Positions 37,201 to 45,659 of a DNA stretch of 64,000 nucleotides are shown here, piece after piece. The notes under the pieces were generated by a model. The model was not told where the DNA came from. It searched no databases and worked only from the letters and a program-made list of their open reading frames with translations. Where the stretch lies: assembly GCA_052169645.1 (NCBI GenBank), contig JBQNCA010000003.1, positions 51,594-115,593 on the forward strand, written 5' to 3'. A program made the translations under genes and the position numbers. The number at the start of each line of letters is the position of its first letter. The stretch's first letter is position 1. This DNA comes from JAIKWW01 sp052169645 (GTDB lineage Bacteria; Bacillota; Clostridia; Peptostreptococcales; Anaerovoracaceae).

Positions 37201-37506
37201 ACAACCGTATTGGGAATGCTCCCTATGGCTACCGGAATCGGAGGGGGTACCGCTACAATGGCTCCTATGGCTATAGCTATGATAGGCGGCATGATAGCTT
37301 CAACCGTTATCACACTATTTTTGATTCCGGTACTCTATGCGATTGTTGATGATAAGGAACAGCGCATCCGTATAAAACGCAGAGGAAAGAAGAGGTTGCA
37401 CCTGTATCAGGAAGCTCTGTGGCTCGCAAAAGGAGCTGAGAAGCGTGAAGAAAAGAGAATTAAAAAAGAATCAAAAAAGAAATCTCATAAAGCAGACAGC
37501 ATTTAA
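34288..37506 (+). CDS. RND-family efflux permease (AcrB/SwrC-like)
   Basis: A 1072-residue pump with the N-terminal helix and KRPVTMIMVLIAILALG motif, two large extracytoplasmic loops, and twelve predicted helices including GMVVDNSVVVLENI with the proton-relay Asp in TM4. The second half contains a matching LIGMVVNNAILLVEF. Such pumps in Gram-positives (for example SwrC) export amphiphilic compounds without a TolC partner; none is encoded here. The basic C-terminal 60 residues overlap the next gene. It is probably repressed by the TetR protein. Confidence 0.9.
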   Translation: MISKIAVKRPVTMIMVLIAILALGTVSMFSMPQALMPNMNYPVALVTVSYSGASPQEIDDVITDPLESALASVENVKQLSSYSMEGSSSVIMQFNVGTDMNFATLDIREKVSMAQQAFPKEASAPVVMKANMNMMPVMQIYVTSESMNEGTLSSYLEDNVISNFKRLPGVAAVDISGNTNTEINLYFDQSKLQGYGLSMATVNQQLSAENVNMPSGNVKNGSTEMVVRTDGRLRSIADIRQMSITLSDGSNIMLQDIADISEKKPEPATITRINGKRAIDISITKASDANIVNLSDSILKEMHKLEAEHGDEINFEVGFDGAEFVRTSIKSVSRSAIQGAILAILIIFIFLRNFRSTLVTALSIPASMLATFGVMKLMGMSLNMLTLGALTISIGMVVDNSVVVLENIFRRNKQGLNATDASIKGSGEVILAVMASTLTSVVVYLPIALAPGIAGLMFKDFAFTIITVLAMSLIVSVTIVPMLSSKLLDNSVSEDYVRIGKFFYRYRFITAFTRLIEAMQSGYVHVAKWMLVRRKRVIAFMLALFISSIALIGMVGVELMPSTDEGNFTVTVDMPAGTKTAEKDAYMSQIEKYCMDIPESKTVTLSTDSSSTLSTSTNGTITVQLVDSDKRERSTKAVMNDVKKQFKDLAGADINYSLGSDSDGAASAIGGADMSLQLEGNDMSAVREAIVNVEAYIRENSKNVESVNTGVNNGTPEIIISLDRSAAAKYGVTASLLSSTLSDALSGVSSTKVNINDEDITLKLQLNDMYKSSVENMKSIIITAPTGTQVPVGQIAKISYDNAPVTIYKENQKIQSSIDIKFKEDVDIKKGTAEVDTLMKKYIMPSGVSLNTGGTTQQIDESFNNLFIALILSILLVYVVLASQFESFILPVMIMMSIPFAMSGSFLALFLTGNKLSMVSIIALIMLIGMVVNNAILLVEFINQNKEIMDRNEAIAQAGSVRLRPILMTTLTTVLGMLPMATGIGGGTATMAPMAIAMIGGMIASTVITLFLIPVLYAIVDDKEQRIRIKRRGKKRLHLYQEALWLAKGAEKREEKRIKKESKKKSHKADSI

Positions 37507-38113
37507 GCTGTTTGAAGAAAGAGGCTATGCAAGCACTCGCATGTCTGATATTTCAAAGTTAAGCGGTATTGCAAAGGGCACCTTATATGGATATTATTCA
37601 AATAAGACGGATCTTTTTAGAGAATATCTGAATTGGCTGTCTGATGCCTTTAAAAATGAAATCGCAGATAGGGCGGAATCCGTCGAAACGGTTCAGGATG
37701 CTATGAGAAAGCTTATAACTTCCATGTGTAACAGCAGATATTTTTCGATAAATATGAAGGTTTTGTTTGAAACGGAATCAATCGGTGAAAAGGCTGAAAG
37801 AGTTGCTATAAAAAGTTTGCTGAGGGATTTCATAGTGAAACAATATAATTTCATCCATGAAAGAGTTTCCGAATCGATTAATAAACATTTTAAATTGGAA
37901 GCTGATAGCGGACATCTGGTAACCGCTGTAATTATTGGGGCGATAACGTTCTATGCAAAGATTAAAATAAATTCAGATTATGAAACAGCGCACGACAGCG
38001 GTAAAAATTCTTTGCAGGAATGTTTGTATGAAAGCAAGAAATGGACAGATGATAAGCTTTTTAACATATTGATGTATGGAATAAATAGTCAAGATACTTT
38101 ATTGCAGAAATGA
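37445..38113 (+). CDS. TetR-family transcriptional regulator
   Basis: A 222-residue regulator with an N-terminal HTH (TAFKLFEERGYASTRMSDIS...GTLYGYYSNK, in separate parts) and a helical ligand domain. The GTG start at 37445 lies inside the end of the RND gene, giving a 62-base overlap. It is supported by AAAGGAG about 10 bases upstream. The arrangement suggests autoregulation through the operator at 32871-32886. Confidence 0.85.
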   Translation: MKKRELKKNQKRNLIKQTAFKLFEERGYASTRMSDISKLSGIAKGTLYGYYSNKTDLFREYLNWLSDAFKNEIADRAESVETVQDAMRKLITSMCNSRYFSINMKVLFETESIGEKAERVAIKSLLRDFIVKQYNFIHERVSESINKHFKLEADSGHLVTAVIIGAITFYAKIKINSDYETAHDSGKNSLQECLYESKKWTDDKLFNILMYGINSQDTLLQK

Positions 38114-38349
38114 TATGCTTGCATTGAGGACATATTGAGATAATAAATGAGTGAAATTCTATAATAACGGAATTTAAAATTTTACAGATGATTTTGAAGC
38201 CGGAGTATGATTTGATGCCTGCCCGCAAAACAATCAGACTGCCGGCTCTTTATCATATATATCGGAGAATGAATGACGCTCGAAGGACGGATATGAGATA
38301 TTTTTAAATTAAAATCCCGATGACATATAAAACGTTTTTCATTGAGCCG

Positions 38350-38393
38350 AAAACAGCCGAGCCGTGACGATGCAGTCACGGCTCGGCTGTTTT
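38350..38393 (-). terminator. Strong terminator of the chemoreceptor gene
   Basis: A 19-bp perfect stem: arms at 38350-38368 and 38375-38393 with loop GATGCA. Both ends carry A/T runs, so it may act on both strands. It lies just past the chemoreceptor stop. The 38114-38349 gap holds nothing else of note. Confidence 0.9.
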
Positions 38394-38403
38394 ACGCTTA
38401 TGA

Positions 38404-40197
38404 TCAATATTTGGGATCCATATCATCAGGGATATGTTCATCGTCAAAGATATCTTCTCTGCGAGCATAGAGACCTATACCGGCATTGGTATCGGAAGCT
38501 TCCGCCTTGCGTTGAGCGGAAGTCTTGGCAGGATTATCTTTTGAAGAACTGTCTTTTACTGATTTGACGCTTTCAACGGAAGACTTGGCGGAAGATGCGC
38601 GAGCTGCGGAATCAAGCGACGAATTTGCGACGGTAGGTGCTTTTGAATCGCTTACAGCCTTTATCCTTTCAGTGCTTTCCTTATTTGAAATTGAACTTGA
38701 AGAAGCTGTCGCTTTTGAGGTATTTTTGTTCGCTGTTTTATCGATATCGGCTGATGCTTTTGATGCACCTTTGCTCGGCATTTTATCGATGCCGGCTGTT
38801 GCTTTTGTAATATGCACGGTCGCCGGTTTTTCTATATTAACGGCAGAGCTCATAGCCTTTGAAGAGCTTGCAACTTTTGATTTGTCGGCATAATTCAAAT
38901 TTTCAGCAGGCACCGTTTCCGGAGATATGTCATTCGAAGCATCCGAATTTTCGGTTTGACTTGCAGCGGATTCAAGCCTGTCCGAGCTTATTTTATATTT
39001 CGATACGATTTCCTTCATCTCCTGAGCCGTGAGATATAACTCCGATGTCATATCTGCGTTTGACTGCGAATTTTCCGCTTCAAATTGTGCAGCTTCGTGC
39101 ATTTGTGAAATACCTTCATTTATTTGAGCTATGGATAGAGTTTGCTGTTCAGCCGAGGCTGTGATTGTTTCTATATGAACCAGCAGATTGGATGCATGTT
39201 CTACGATGTCTTCAAGAGAAGAAGCTGTATTGTTTACTATGGACGTTCCGTTGTTTACAGCGCTGAGAGTCCTCTTTATAAGCGTATTTGTATCATTTGC
39301 AGCCTCCGCACTTTTATTGGCAAGGTTTCGAACTTCATCCGCAACAACTGCAAAGCCTCTGCCCGCCTCACCGGCTCTTGCCGCTTCCACAGCGGCGTTG
39401 AGCGCAAGAATATTAGTTTGAAATGCGATATCCTCTATTGCCTGAATTATTTTACCTATTTCATTTGAAGCGATACTGATTTCATTCATCGCTTCAATAG
39501 CACGATGCATTTCCGCATTGCAATTCTGAATTTCAGATGTTGTGCTTTCCCCTTCCTCACGAGCATCCTTTGCTCCGGTTGCAGTATTTTTAATTTGTGT
39601 GGAAATATTATCGGAATTGTCAACCAGGGCTTTTATAAGCTCTGTTATATTATTCATTCGTGCATTTACGGAAGAAGCATCGGAAGCCATGCTTTCCGCT
39701 CCTGTGAAAAGCTCTGCGGCGTATTTCTGAAGATCGGCAAAGCTTGAACTGAAATTTGTGGAAATATCATCTAAATCCTCGCTTACTGTTTTATATTCAT
39801 CACTGAGAGCAGGCAGCTTAAAATCAAAATTTCCATTTGCAATATTTGAGAGCAGCTTATGTATTTCTTCGATTCCGTTGTCAGTTTTTTGACTGTTGAG
39901 AGTTTCTTTTTGAATATTTTTTATTATTTCGGCAAAATCGGGATAATCGTCGGGATTGAGTCTTGTATTTTTGCCATTATCTTTATCTGATATAAATTGT
40001 TGTATCGTGCTTACGGCATCAGACGTTTTATTTACATAAACGCTGATCATGAAAAGCATTGCAATAGGCGTCAAGCAAAGAACCGCCGCCAATATCAGCA
40101 TCAGTGAGGAAGTCGGTCTTACAAATATCGCAGTCAATAAAATGATGCATATAAAAGTCAGTCCTATAAAAACAAAAAAATTTTTCTTACTCTGCAT
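38404..40197 (-). CDS. Methyl-accepting chemotaxis protein without extracellular domain
   Basis: A 597-residue receptor. Two hydrophobic helices lie back to back (about 7-25 and 30-52), so there is no periplasmic ligand domain. A linker follows, then the MCP signalling hairpin with tip FQTNILALNAAVEAARAGE...GRGFAVVADEVRNLA (in parts), about residues 250-310. The last 170 residues are a low-complexity Ser/Ala/Lys/Thr tail with repeats of about 15 residues (SKAT/SKAS..IDK) and an acidic end DDMDPKY. No flagellar or che genes are in the window. Confidence 0.9.
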   Translation of the reverse strand: MQSKKNFFVFIGLTFICIILLTAIFVRPTSSLMLILAAVLCLTPIAMLFMISVYVNKTSDAVSTIQQFISDKDNGKNTRLNPDDYPDFAEIIKNIQKETLNSQKTDNGIEEIHKLLSNIANGNFDFKLPALSDEYKTVSEDLDDISTNFSSSFADLQKYAAELFTGAESMASDASSVNARMNNITELIKALVDNSDNISTQIKNTATGAKDAREEGESTTSEIQNCNAEMHRAIEAMNEISIASNEIGKIIQAIEDIAFQTNILALNAAVEAARAGEAGRGFAVVADEVRNLANKSAEAANDTNTLIKRTLSAVNNGTSIVNNTASSLEDIVEHASNLLVHIETITASAEQQTLSIAQINEGISQMHEAAQFEAENSQSNADMTSELYLTAQEMKEIVSKYKISSDRLESAASQTENSDASNDISPETVPAENLNYADKSKVASSSKAMSSAVNIEKPATVHITKATAGIDKMPSKGASKASADIDKTANKNTSKATASSSSISNKESTERIKAVSDSKAPTVANSSLDSAARASSAKSSVESVKSVKDSSSKDNPAKTSAQRKAEASDTNAGIGLYARREDIFDDEHIPDDMDPKY

Positions 40198-40552
40198 AGC
40201 AATCCTCCGATAATCTCAATATAAAATCAAGCCTATTGAAAAGCCTTTTTATATAAATAAAAGAACTGTTAAAAGATTAAATTTCGACAGCTCTTTAAAC
40301 TTTCTCCATTTTATATATCGACGTATACAGCTTACGGTTAAGATAGATAAGCAGGCGTTTTTGCAGTATATTTGAAGTACGGAAATCTGCTAGTGTATAA
40401 GAGTATACATGATTTCAGGCTGTTGAATATGTCGTATGGTGTTAAGAACGATTTTATGTGTTAAAAATGATTTTGAAATTATCGTGTAAAAGTGCAAAAT
40501 CGCATTTGATTTATAAAGATGCTATAATTGCTATTAAAAATGGGGGTGCGAT
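40198..40552. other. Divergent intergenic region, no gene
   Basis: AT-rich 355-base spacer between the chemoreceptor and ThiF-like genes, which are transcribed away from each other. A TATAAT at 40523-40528 is a possible -10 for the ThiF-like gene but without a good -35. I see no coding or RNA feature. Confidence 0.5.
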
Positions 40553-41323
40553 ATGGAAGGGAGATATTCAAGGCAGGAGCTTTTCATAGGAATAGGCAAA
40601 AACGGACAACAACGACTTTTGCATTCACGAGTGGCAATCGTGGGAACGGGTGCACTCGGAAGCGCCTCTGCGAATTTTTTAGCTAGAGCGGGGGTAGGAT
40701 TTTTGAAGCTCATCGACGAAGACGATGTCGAGCTTTGCAATATTCAAAGGCAAATACTGTACGATGAGAGGGATGCGAAACGCTCCGCAAAAAAAGTTGA
40801 AGCCGCATATGAAAAATTAAAAGCGGTAAATTCCGAAATAGATATAGAGATTGCGGCAGAGCATCTGAGCGAGAAAAATTATGAGAAGCTCTTGAGCAAT
40901 GTTGATATGGTTTTGGACGGAAGTGATAATTTTGCAGCCAGATTCATTATAAATCGAGCCTGTCTGGAATTTAACATACCGTGGATATACGGAGGAGCTG
41001 TAGAAGCCGAGGGGATTACGATGAATTTTATACCGGGGGGAGCCTGTCTTGGATGCCTGACCGGAACGGAGAATGCGGAAGCTTTGAGCACCTCCGTCTG
41101 TGCAGAGGTCGGTGTTTTGAATACCGTTCCGGCTATAGTGGCAGCTTTGCAGTGTACAGAAGCTGTAAAAATCATGACCGGAGCATCCTGTAAAAGGAGC
41201 AGCCTGCTGAAATTCGATATATGGAACAATTTATTTAAAAGTATAGATATCCCGAAAGATAAGGATTGCCCTATATGCGGAAAAAAGAACAAGATTATAG
41301 CCGAAAAGTGTATACAAATTTGA
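40553..41323 (+). CDS. thiF: ThiF/MoeB/HesA-type adenylyltransferase
   Basis: A 256-residue E1-like enzyme: YSRQELFIGIG N-terminus, nucleotide loop VAIVGTGALGS, Arg-finger region IQRQILYDERD and DGSDNFAARF, and two CxxC pairs (CLGC and CPIC) that bind zinc. Such enzymes adenylate the C-terminal Gly-Gly of ThiS or MoaD. The window has thiS-thiG-thiH-tenI 8 kb downstream without its own thiF, so ThiS is the probable substrate. A molybdopterin role cannot be excluded. Confidence 0.8.
   Translation: MEGRYSRQELFIGIGKNGQQRLLHSRVAIVGTGALGSASANFLARAGVGFLKLIDEDDVELCNIQRQILYDERDAKRSAKKVEAAYEKLKAVNSEIDIEIAAEHLSEKNYEKLLSNVDMVLDGSDNFAARFIINRACLEFNIPWIYGGAVEAEGITMNFIPGGACLGCLTGTENAEALSTSVCAEVGVLNTVPAIVAALQCTEAVKIMTGASCKRSSLLKFDIWNNLFKSIDIPKDKDCPICGKKNKIIAEKCIQI
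41309..41317 (+). promoter_or_regulatory. TGTATACAA motif upstream of icd
   Basis: TGTATACAA lies at the end of the ThiF gene, about 100 bases before icd. The same core recurs upstream of the aconitase gene (42826-42835). It could be bound by the GntR-type regulator encoded after aconitase. Confidence 0.35.
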
Positions 41324-41419
41324 TATAATGCTTTAAGGTTGAAGCATAGGTTAAATCTCATGCATTAAAAATATTATATAGATATATTTTAAATAAGAAA
41401 TATTTAAAGGAGTGGAAAT

Positions 41420-42616
41420 ATGGATAAAATACAGATGACTACACCGCTTGTAGAGATGGACGGAGATGAAATGACACGTATCCTCTGGAAGCAGATAAAG
41501 GAAAAGCTGATAGAGCCGTTTGTGGATTTGAAGGTTGAATATTATGATTTAGGATTGCCTCATAGAGATGAAACCGGCGATAAAGTGACCTTGGAAGCGG
41601 CAGAGGCTGTAAAAAAATACGGTGTAGGCGTTAAATGTGCTACCATAACTCCGAATGCCGACCGCATGACCGAGTACAAGCTTCATGAGATGTGGAAGAG
41701 CCCTAACGGAACTATCCGTGCAGCTTTGGACGGAACCGTTTTCAGAGCACCTATACTTGTGGACGGCATAAAGCCTGTGGTGCGTACATGGGAAAAACCC
41801 ATAACTGTAGCCAGACATGCCTACGGCGATGTGTACAGAGCTACGGAAATGCGAGTCCCTCAAGGAAAGGCGGAGCTTATATTTACGGACAGCTCAGGAA
41901 AGGAAACTCGTGAAACGATTTACGATTTTGAGTGCGACGGAGTTTTGACAGGACAGTACAATAAGGACAGCTCCATAGAATCATTTGCACGCAGCTGCTT
42001 TGAATATGCCCTTTCCGAAGGGCAGGACCTCTGGTTTTCTACAAAGGATACGATTGCAAAGAAATATGACGGTACTTTCAGAGCTATATTCGATACCATG
42101 TATGAAAATGAATATAAGGAAAGCTTTGAAGAAAAGGGCTTGGAATATTTCTATACACTCATTGATGATGCCGTAGCTCGTGTTATACGTTCCGAGGGCG
42201 GATTTATCTGGGCGCTTAAAAATTATGACGGTGATGTCATGAGCGATATGATTTCCACGGCTTTCGGTTCTCTCGCCATGATGACTTCCGTATTGGTAAG
42301 CCCTGACGGCAAGTACGAATATGAGGCTGCGCACGGCACCGTTACCCGCCATTACTACCGCTATATAAAAGGAGAAAAGACTTCCACAAATCCGATAGCG
42401 ACGATCTTTGCATGGACGGGTGCTCTTCGCAAAAGAGGCGAGCTCGATAAGCTTCCGGAGCTTTCAGCATTTGCCGACAGATTGGAAAAAGCGAGCCTTT
42501 CCGTTATAGAGAGCGGAGTCATGACGGGAGATCTGACCAGGCTTTGGGAAAAAGACAATGCAAAGAGCGTCAGCTCCGAAGAATTTTTAGATGCTGTTGC
42601 TGCAAAGATGCAGTAA
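41420..42616 (+). CDS. icd: NADP-dependent isocitrate dehydrogenase
   Basis: A 398-residue enzyme of the short, eukaryote-like NADP type, converting isocitrate to 2-oxoglutarate. Signatures: GDEMTRILW near the start, TITPNADRMTEYKLHEMWKS (as adjacent blocks) and SPNGTIRAALDGTVFR around the substrate, and the cofactor region EAAHGTVTRHYYRY with TSTNPIATIFAW. With aconitase it forms part of an oxidative TCA branch, probably for glutamate synthesis in this anaerobe. AAAGGAGTGG precedes the ATG. Confidence 0.93.
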   Translation: MDKIQMTTPLVEMDGDEMTRILWKQIKEKLIEPFVDLKVEYYDLGLPHRDETGDKVTLEAAEAVKKYGVGVKCATITPNADRMTEYKLHEMWKSPNGTIRAALDGTVFRAPILVDGIKPVVRTWEKPITVARHAYGDVYRATEMRVPQGKAELIFTDSSGKETRETIYDFECDGVLTGQYNKDSSIESFARSCFEYALSEGQDLWFSTKDTIAKKYDGTFRAIFDTMYENEYKESFEEKGLEYFYTLIDDAVARVIRSEGGFIWALKNYDGDVMSDMISTAFGSLAMMTSVLVSPDGKYEYEAAHGTVTRHYYRYIKGEKTSTNPIATIFAWTGALRKRGELDKLPELSAFADRLEKASLSVIESGVMTGDLTRLWEKDNAKSVSSEEFLDAVAAKMQ

Positions 42617-42630
42617 CGATATATGTTTGC

Positions 42631-42649
42631 AATCTGAAAGTTTCAGATT
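42631..42649. repeat. Palindrome downstream of icd
   Basis: AATCTGAAA and TTTCAGATT flank a single G. Imperfect ATATGT/ACATAT flanks could extend the stem. No T run follows, so it may be a 3'-end structure or an operator. Confidence 0.4.
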
Positions 42650-42709
42650 CACATATCTGTAAAAGTATTATACATGCTCCATGTTCGGGCAATTAAAATT
42701 AATTATGAT

Positions 42710-42788
42710 AAAAGCTGTAAGAAAGAATAAGCCGTTATCGGAGAAATCAATCCTATGCGGTATTATTCATAAAATTGCAGCTTTTTTT
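42710..42788 (+). terminator. Terminator between icd and acn
   Basis: AAAAGCTGTAA (42710-42720) pairs with TTGCAGCTTTT (42775-42785) with one G-T pair, an inner AATAAGCCG/CGGTATTATT pairing, and a seven-T tail. It separates icd from the aconitase promoter. Confidence 0.65.
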
Positions 42789-42824
42789 ATCTAGTATATT
42801 TACAAAACCTTAAAAAAACATATA

Positions 42825-42850
42825 ATTGTATACAAAAGAAAAATTGTATA
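42825..42850 (+). promoter_or_regulatory. Repeated ATTGTATA motif upstream of acn (GntR operator candidate)
   Basis: The palindrome TTGTATACAA (42826-42835) is followed by a second ATTGTATA at 42843, 18 bases from the first. TTGTATACAA-like sites suit GntR/FCD-family dimers, and such a regulator is encoded right after acn. The assignment rests on position. Confidence 0.4.
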
Positions 42851-42946
42851 AGGATTTAAAGGATTCAGCATATATCGGACGAAGTATGCGGCTGATTTTA
42901 TTAGGAGCAAATCAGTTTAAAAGCAGTTATATATCGGGAGGTAAAA

Positions 42947-44863
42947 ATGGGAAAAACACTTGCATATAAAATTTTAGAAAATCATCTGGTTGAAGGAACA
43001 CTCGCACCGGGTGAAGAAATTAAAATCAGGATAGATCAGACACTCACGCAGGACTCCACAGGAACTATGGTATATCTCCAGCTTGAGGCTCTCGATATAG
43101 AAAAGGTTAAAACCGAGCTCTCCGTTGCGTATGTCGATCACAATACTCTCCAGACAGGGTTTGAAAATGCTGATGATCATGAGTTTATAAAAAGCGTGGC
43201 ACGCCGTCACGGAGTTCTTTTTTCAAAACCGGGCAACGGAATCTGTCATCAGCTACATCTGGAAAATTACGGAATACCCGGAAAAACTCTTCTCGGCTCA
43301 GACAGTCATACGCCTACAGGCGGCGGTATAGGAATGATAGCTATAGGTGCAGGAGGTCTTGACGTTGCAGTAGCTATGGCAAAGGGAACATACAGCCTTA
43401 CCGCTCCCAAGGTTATAGAGGTAAGACTGAAAGGCAAACTCAGACCTTGGGTATCGGCAAAAGATATTATACTTTATGTATTGCAGAAGCTTTCGGTAAA
43501 GGGCGGAGTAGGAAAAATCATTGAATATACGGGCGAAGGCGTAAAAACACTTTCCGTGCCGGATCGTGCCACCATTACAAATATGGGAGCGGAGCTCGGG
43601 GCTACAACATCAGTGTTTCCAAGCGATGAAAATACAAGGGAATTTATGGAGCATGAGGGTAGAGGAGCGGATTTTATTCCTATGAGTGCCGATGAGGATG
43701 CGTTGTATGACGAGCTTTTGGAGGTTGACCTTTCAGAGCTTGAACCGCTTGCTGCAATGCCTCACAGTCCCGATAATGTAGACAGTATTTCATCAATAGG
43801 CAAGATAAAGGTGGATCAGGTCGCAATCGGAAGCTGCACAAATTCTTCTTATACGGACCTTATGAAGGTTGCAAATATCCTTAAAGGTAAGAAAGTTTCT
43901 CCCGATGTCAGCCTTGTTATTTCTCCGGGTTCCAGCCGAATACTCAGCAAGCTGGCTCAGAACGGAGCATTGGCAGATATGATAGATGCCGGAGCACGTA
44001 TAATAGAAAATGCGTGCGGACCATGTATCGGCATGGGACAGTCGCCTCGCTCGGGCGGCGTTTCCCTGAGGACCTTCAATCGTAATTTTAAAGGCCGCAG
44101 CGGCACTAACGATGCGGATATATATCTGGTAAGCCCTGAGACGGCGGCAATTTCCGCCATAGAAGGGGTGCTTACCACAGGCTTCGGAACTGTTCTTGAT
44201 GAAGTCGCCATGGTCGATTTTGCTGCAAACGACAGCTTTGTAGTATATCCTGAAGGCACCGATACGGAGAATACTCCTGTAGCGATGGGACCGAACATCA
44301 AACCGTTCCCGTTGAATACAGCTTTGGGTGATGAGCTTGCAGTAACTGTAACTCTTATTACCGGAGATAATGTTACAACAGACGACATAATGCCTTCCGA
44401 TTCCAGGATTCTTCCGTACAGATCAAATGTACCGCATCTTTCAAATTATTGTTTTGAAAAGATAGATAAGAACTTTCCTGAGCGCTGTAGAAATGCGGGT
44501 AATTGTGCAATAGTCGGAGGAGATAACTACGGTCAGGGCTCAAGCAGAGAGCATGCGGCTCTTGTACCTCTGTATTTGGGAGTTCGCTTTGTAACGGCAA
44601 AGTCTTTTGCACGTATACACCGTTCGAATCTCATAAACAGCGGAATTATTCCTTTGGTGTTTGAGAACTTTGAGGATTATAAAAATATAGAACTCGGAGA
44701 TCGTCTTGTGATAAAGAATGCCGCTGCACAGATTGAGAACGGCAAAGTTACAGTATGTAATGAGACAAAAGCCTGCGAATATTTGATGAAGGCGGATTTG
44801 TCTCCGCTTGAAAAGAAGATGATAATTGCCGGCGGCAAGATAAATATGCTTAAAGCGGAATAG
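42947..44863 (+). CDS. acnA: Aconitate hydratase
   Basis: A 638-residue aconitase of the single-chain short type. The [4Fe-4S] ligands are Cys in IGSCTNSSYTDL and the CxxC in NACGPCIGMGQSPRSGG. Other signatures are LLGSDSHTPTGGGIGM and the swivel domain GGDNYGQGSSREHAA. It isomerises citrate to isocitrate, upstream of Icd in the same region. The GntR gene follows 60 bases later. No citrate synthase is in the window. Confidence 0.93.
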   Translation: MGKTLAYKILENHLVEGTLAPGEEIKIRIDQTLTQDSTGTMVYLQLEALDIEKVKTELSVAYVDHNTLQTGFENADDHEFIKSVARRHGVLFSKPGNGICHQLHLENYGIPGKTLLGSDSHTPTGGGIGMIAIGAGGLDVAVAMAKGTYSLTAPKVIEVRLKGKLRPWVSAKDIILYVLQKLSVKGGVGKIIEYTGEGVKTLSVPDRATITNMGAELGATTSVFPSDENTREFMEHEGRGADFIPMSADEDALYDELLEVDLSELEPLAAMPHSPDNVDSISSIGKIKVDQVAIGSCTNSSYTDLMKVANILKGKKVSPDVSLVISPGSSRILSKLAQNGALADMIDAGARIIENACGPCIGMGQSPRSGGVSLRTFNRNFKGRSGTNDADIYLVSPETAAISAIEGVLTTGFGTVLDEVAMVDFAANDSFVVYPEGTDTENTPVAMGPNIKPFPLNTALGDELAVTVTLITGDNVTTDDIMPSDSRILPYRSNVPHLSNYCFEKIDKNFPERCRNAGNCAIVGGDNYGQGSSREHAALVPLYLGVRFVTAKSFARIHRSNLINSGIIPLVFENFEDYKNIELGDRLVIKNAAAQIENGKVTVCNETKACEYLMKADLSPLEKKMIIAGGKINMLKAE

Positions 44864-44924
44864 TATAATTAATTCTCTGCCTTGAAATTATAAGCTTGCG
44901 CTATAAATATATTCGGAGAAACAA

Positions 44925-45617
44925 ATGTATTACAAAGATGTAAATGAAGAAATCGTTTCGGGACTGCCTTTAGCTATAAAAATTTTTATACGCTTGAGAG
45001 ATGATATTTTGAGACGCAATCTTGTGAGAGGTGAAAAGCTCACGGAGCAGCGTATATGCAATACTTATAATGTCAGCAGAACTCCTGTCAGAGAAGCTTT
45101 CAGGCTTCTTGAGCAGGAGGGACTTATAGCTATGATTCCCAATCGGGGAGCATTTGTAATAGGTTTTGTTGAACAGGATATAGCGGATATGTACGATATG
45201 CGCAAAGCCTATGAAGAGCTTGCCTTTGAATGGGCGGTGGAAAGAATCACATCGGAAGAACTCGAAGAGTTAAGAAATTATTATGATATGATGGATTTTT
45301 TTACCAATAAGAAGGATTATGAAAAGGTTGCGCAGTTGAATGTACATTTTCATGAATTGATTTATAAAGCATCTCACAACAGCATGCTCAATCAGATACT
45401 GACGAGTTTTCAATATTATACCAAACAATTTAAATTGTATGAAGAACCGAAACAGGATGAAGCGTATCTGGAAGAGCTTTTAAGGGAGCATTATGGAATT
45501 CTGAAAGCGCTGGAGGAGCACGATACAAAAAAGGGCATAGCTATAGTGAGAAAGCATCTTGACAAATCAAAGGAGAGAGCAGGCTACGGAAAACTCGGAA
45601 AATCCGCCGATTTATAA
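44925..45617 (+). CDS. GntR-family regulator with FCD domain
   Basis: A 230-residue regulator: winged HTH at 20-85 (LTEQRICNTYNVSRTPVREAF) followed by an all-helical FCD ligand domain with metal-site His residues (HFHELIYKASHN, HYGILKALEEHD). FCD domains usually bind organic acids, which fits control of aconitase and isocitrate dehydrogenase by a citrate-like ligand. TGTATACAA-like boxes upstream of icd and acn are its plausible targets. Confidence 0.85.
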   Translation: MYYKDVNEEIVSGLPLAIKIFIRLRDDILRRNLVRGEKLTEQRICNTYNVSRTPVREAFRLLEQEGLIAMIPNRGAFVIGFVEQDIADMYDMRKAYEELAFEWAVERITSEELEELRNYYDMMDFFTNKKDYEKVAQLNVHFHELIYKASHNSMLNQILTSFQYYTKQFKLYEEPKQDEAYLEELLREHYGILKALEEHDTKKGIAIVRKHLDKSKERAGYGKLGKSADL

Positions 45618-45659
45618 ATAACCTGCTCATCAGCTGCCTGCTTGCAGTAATAAAATGAT

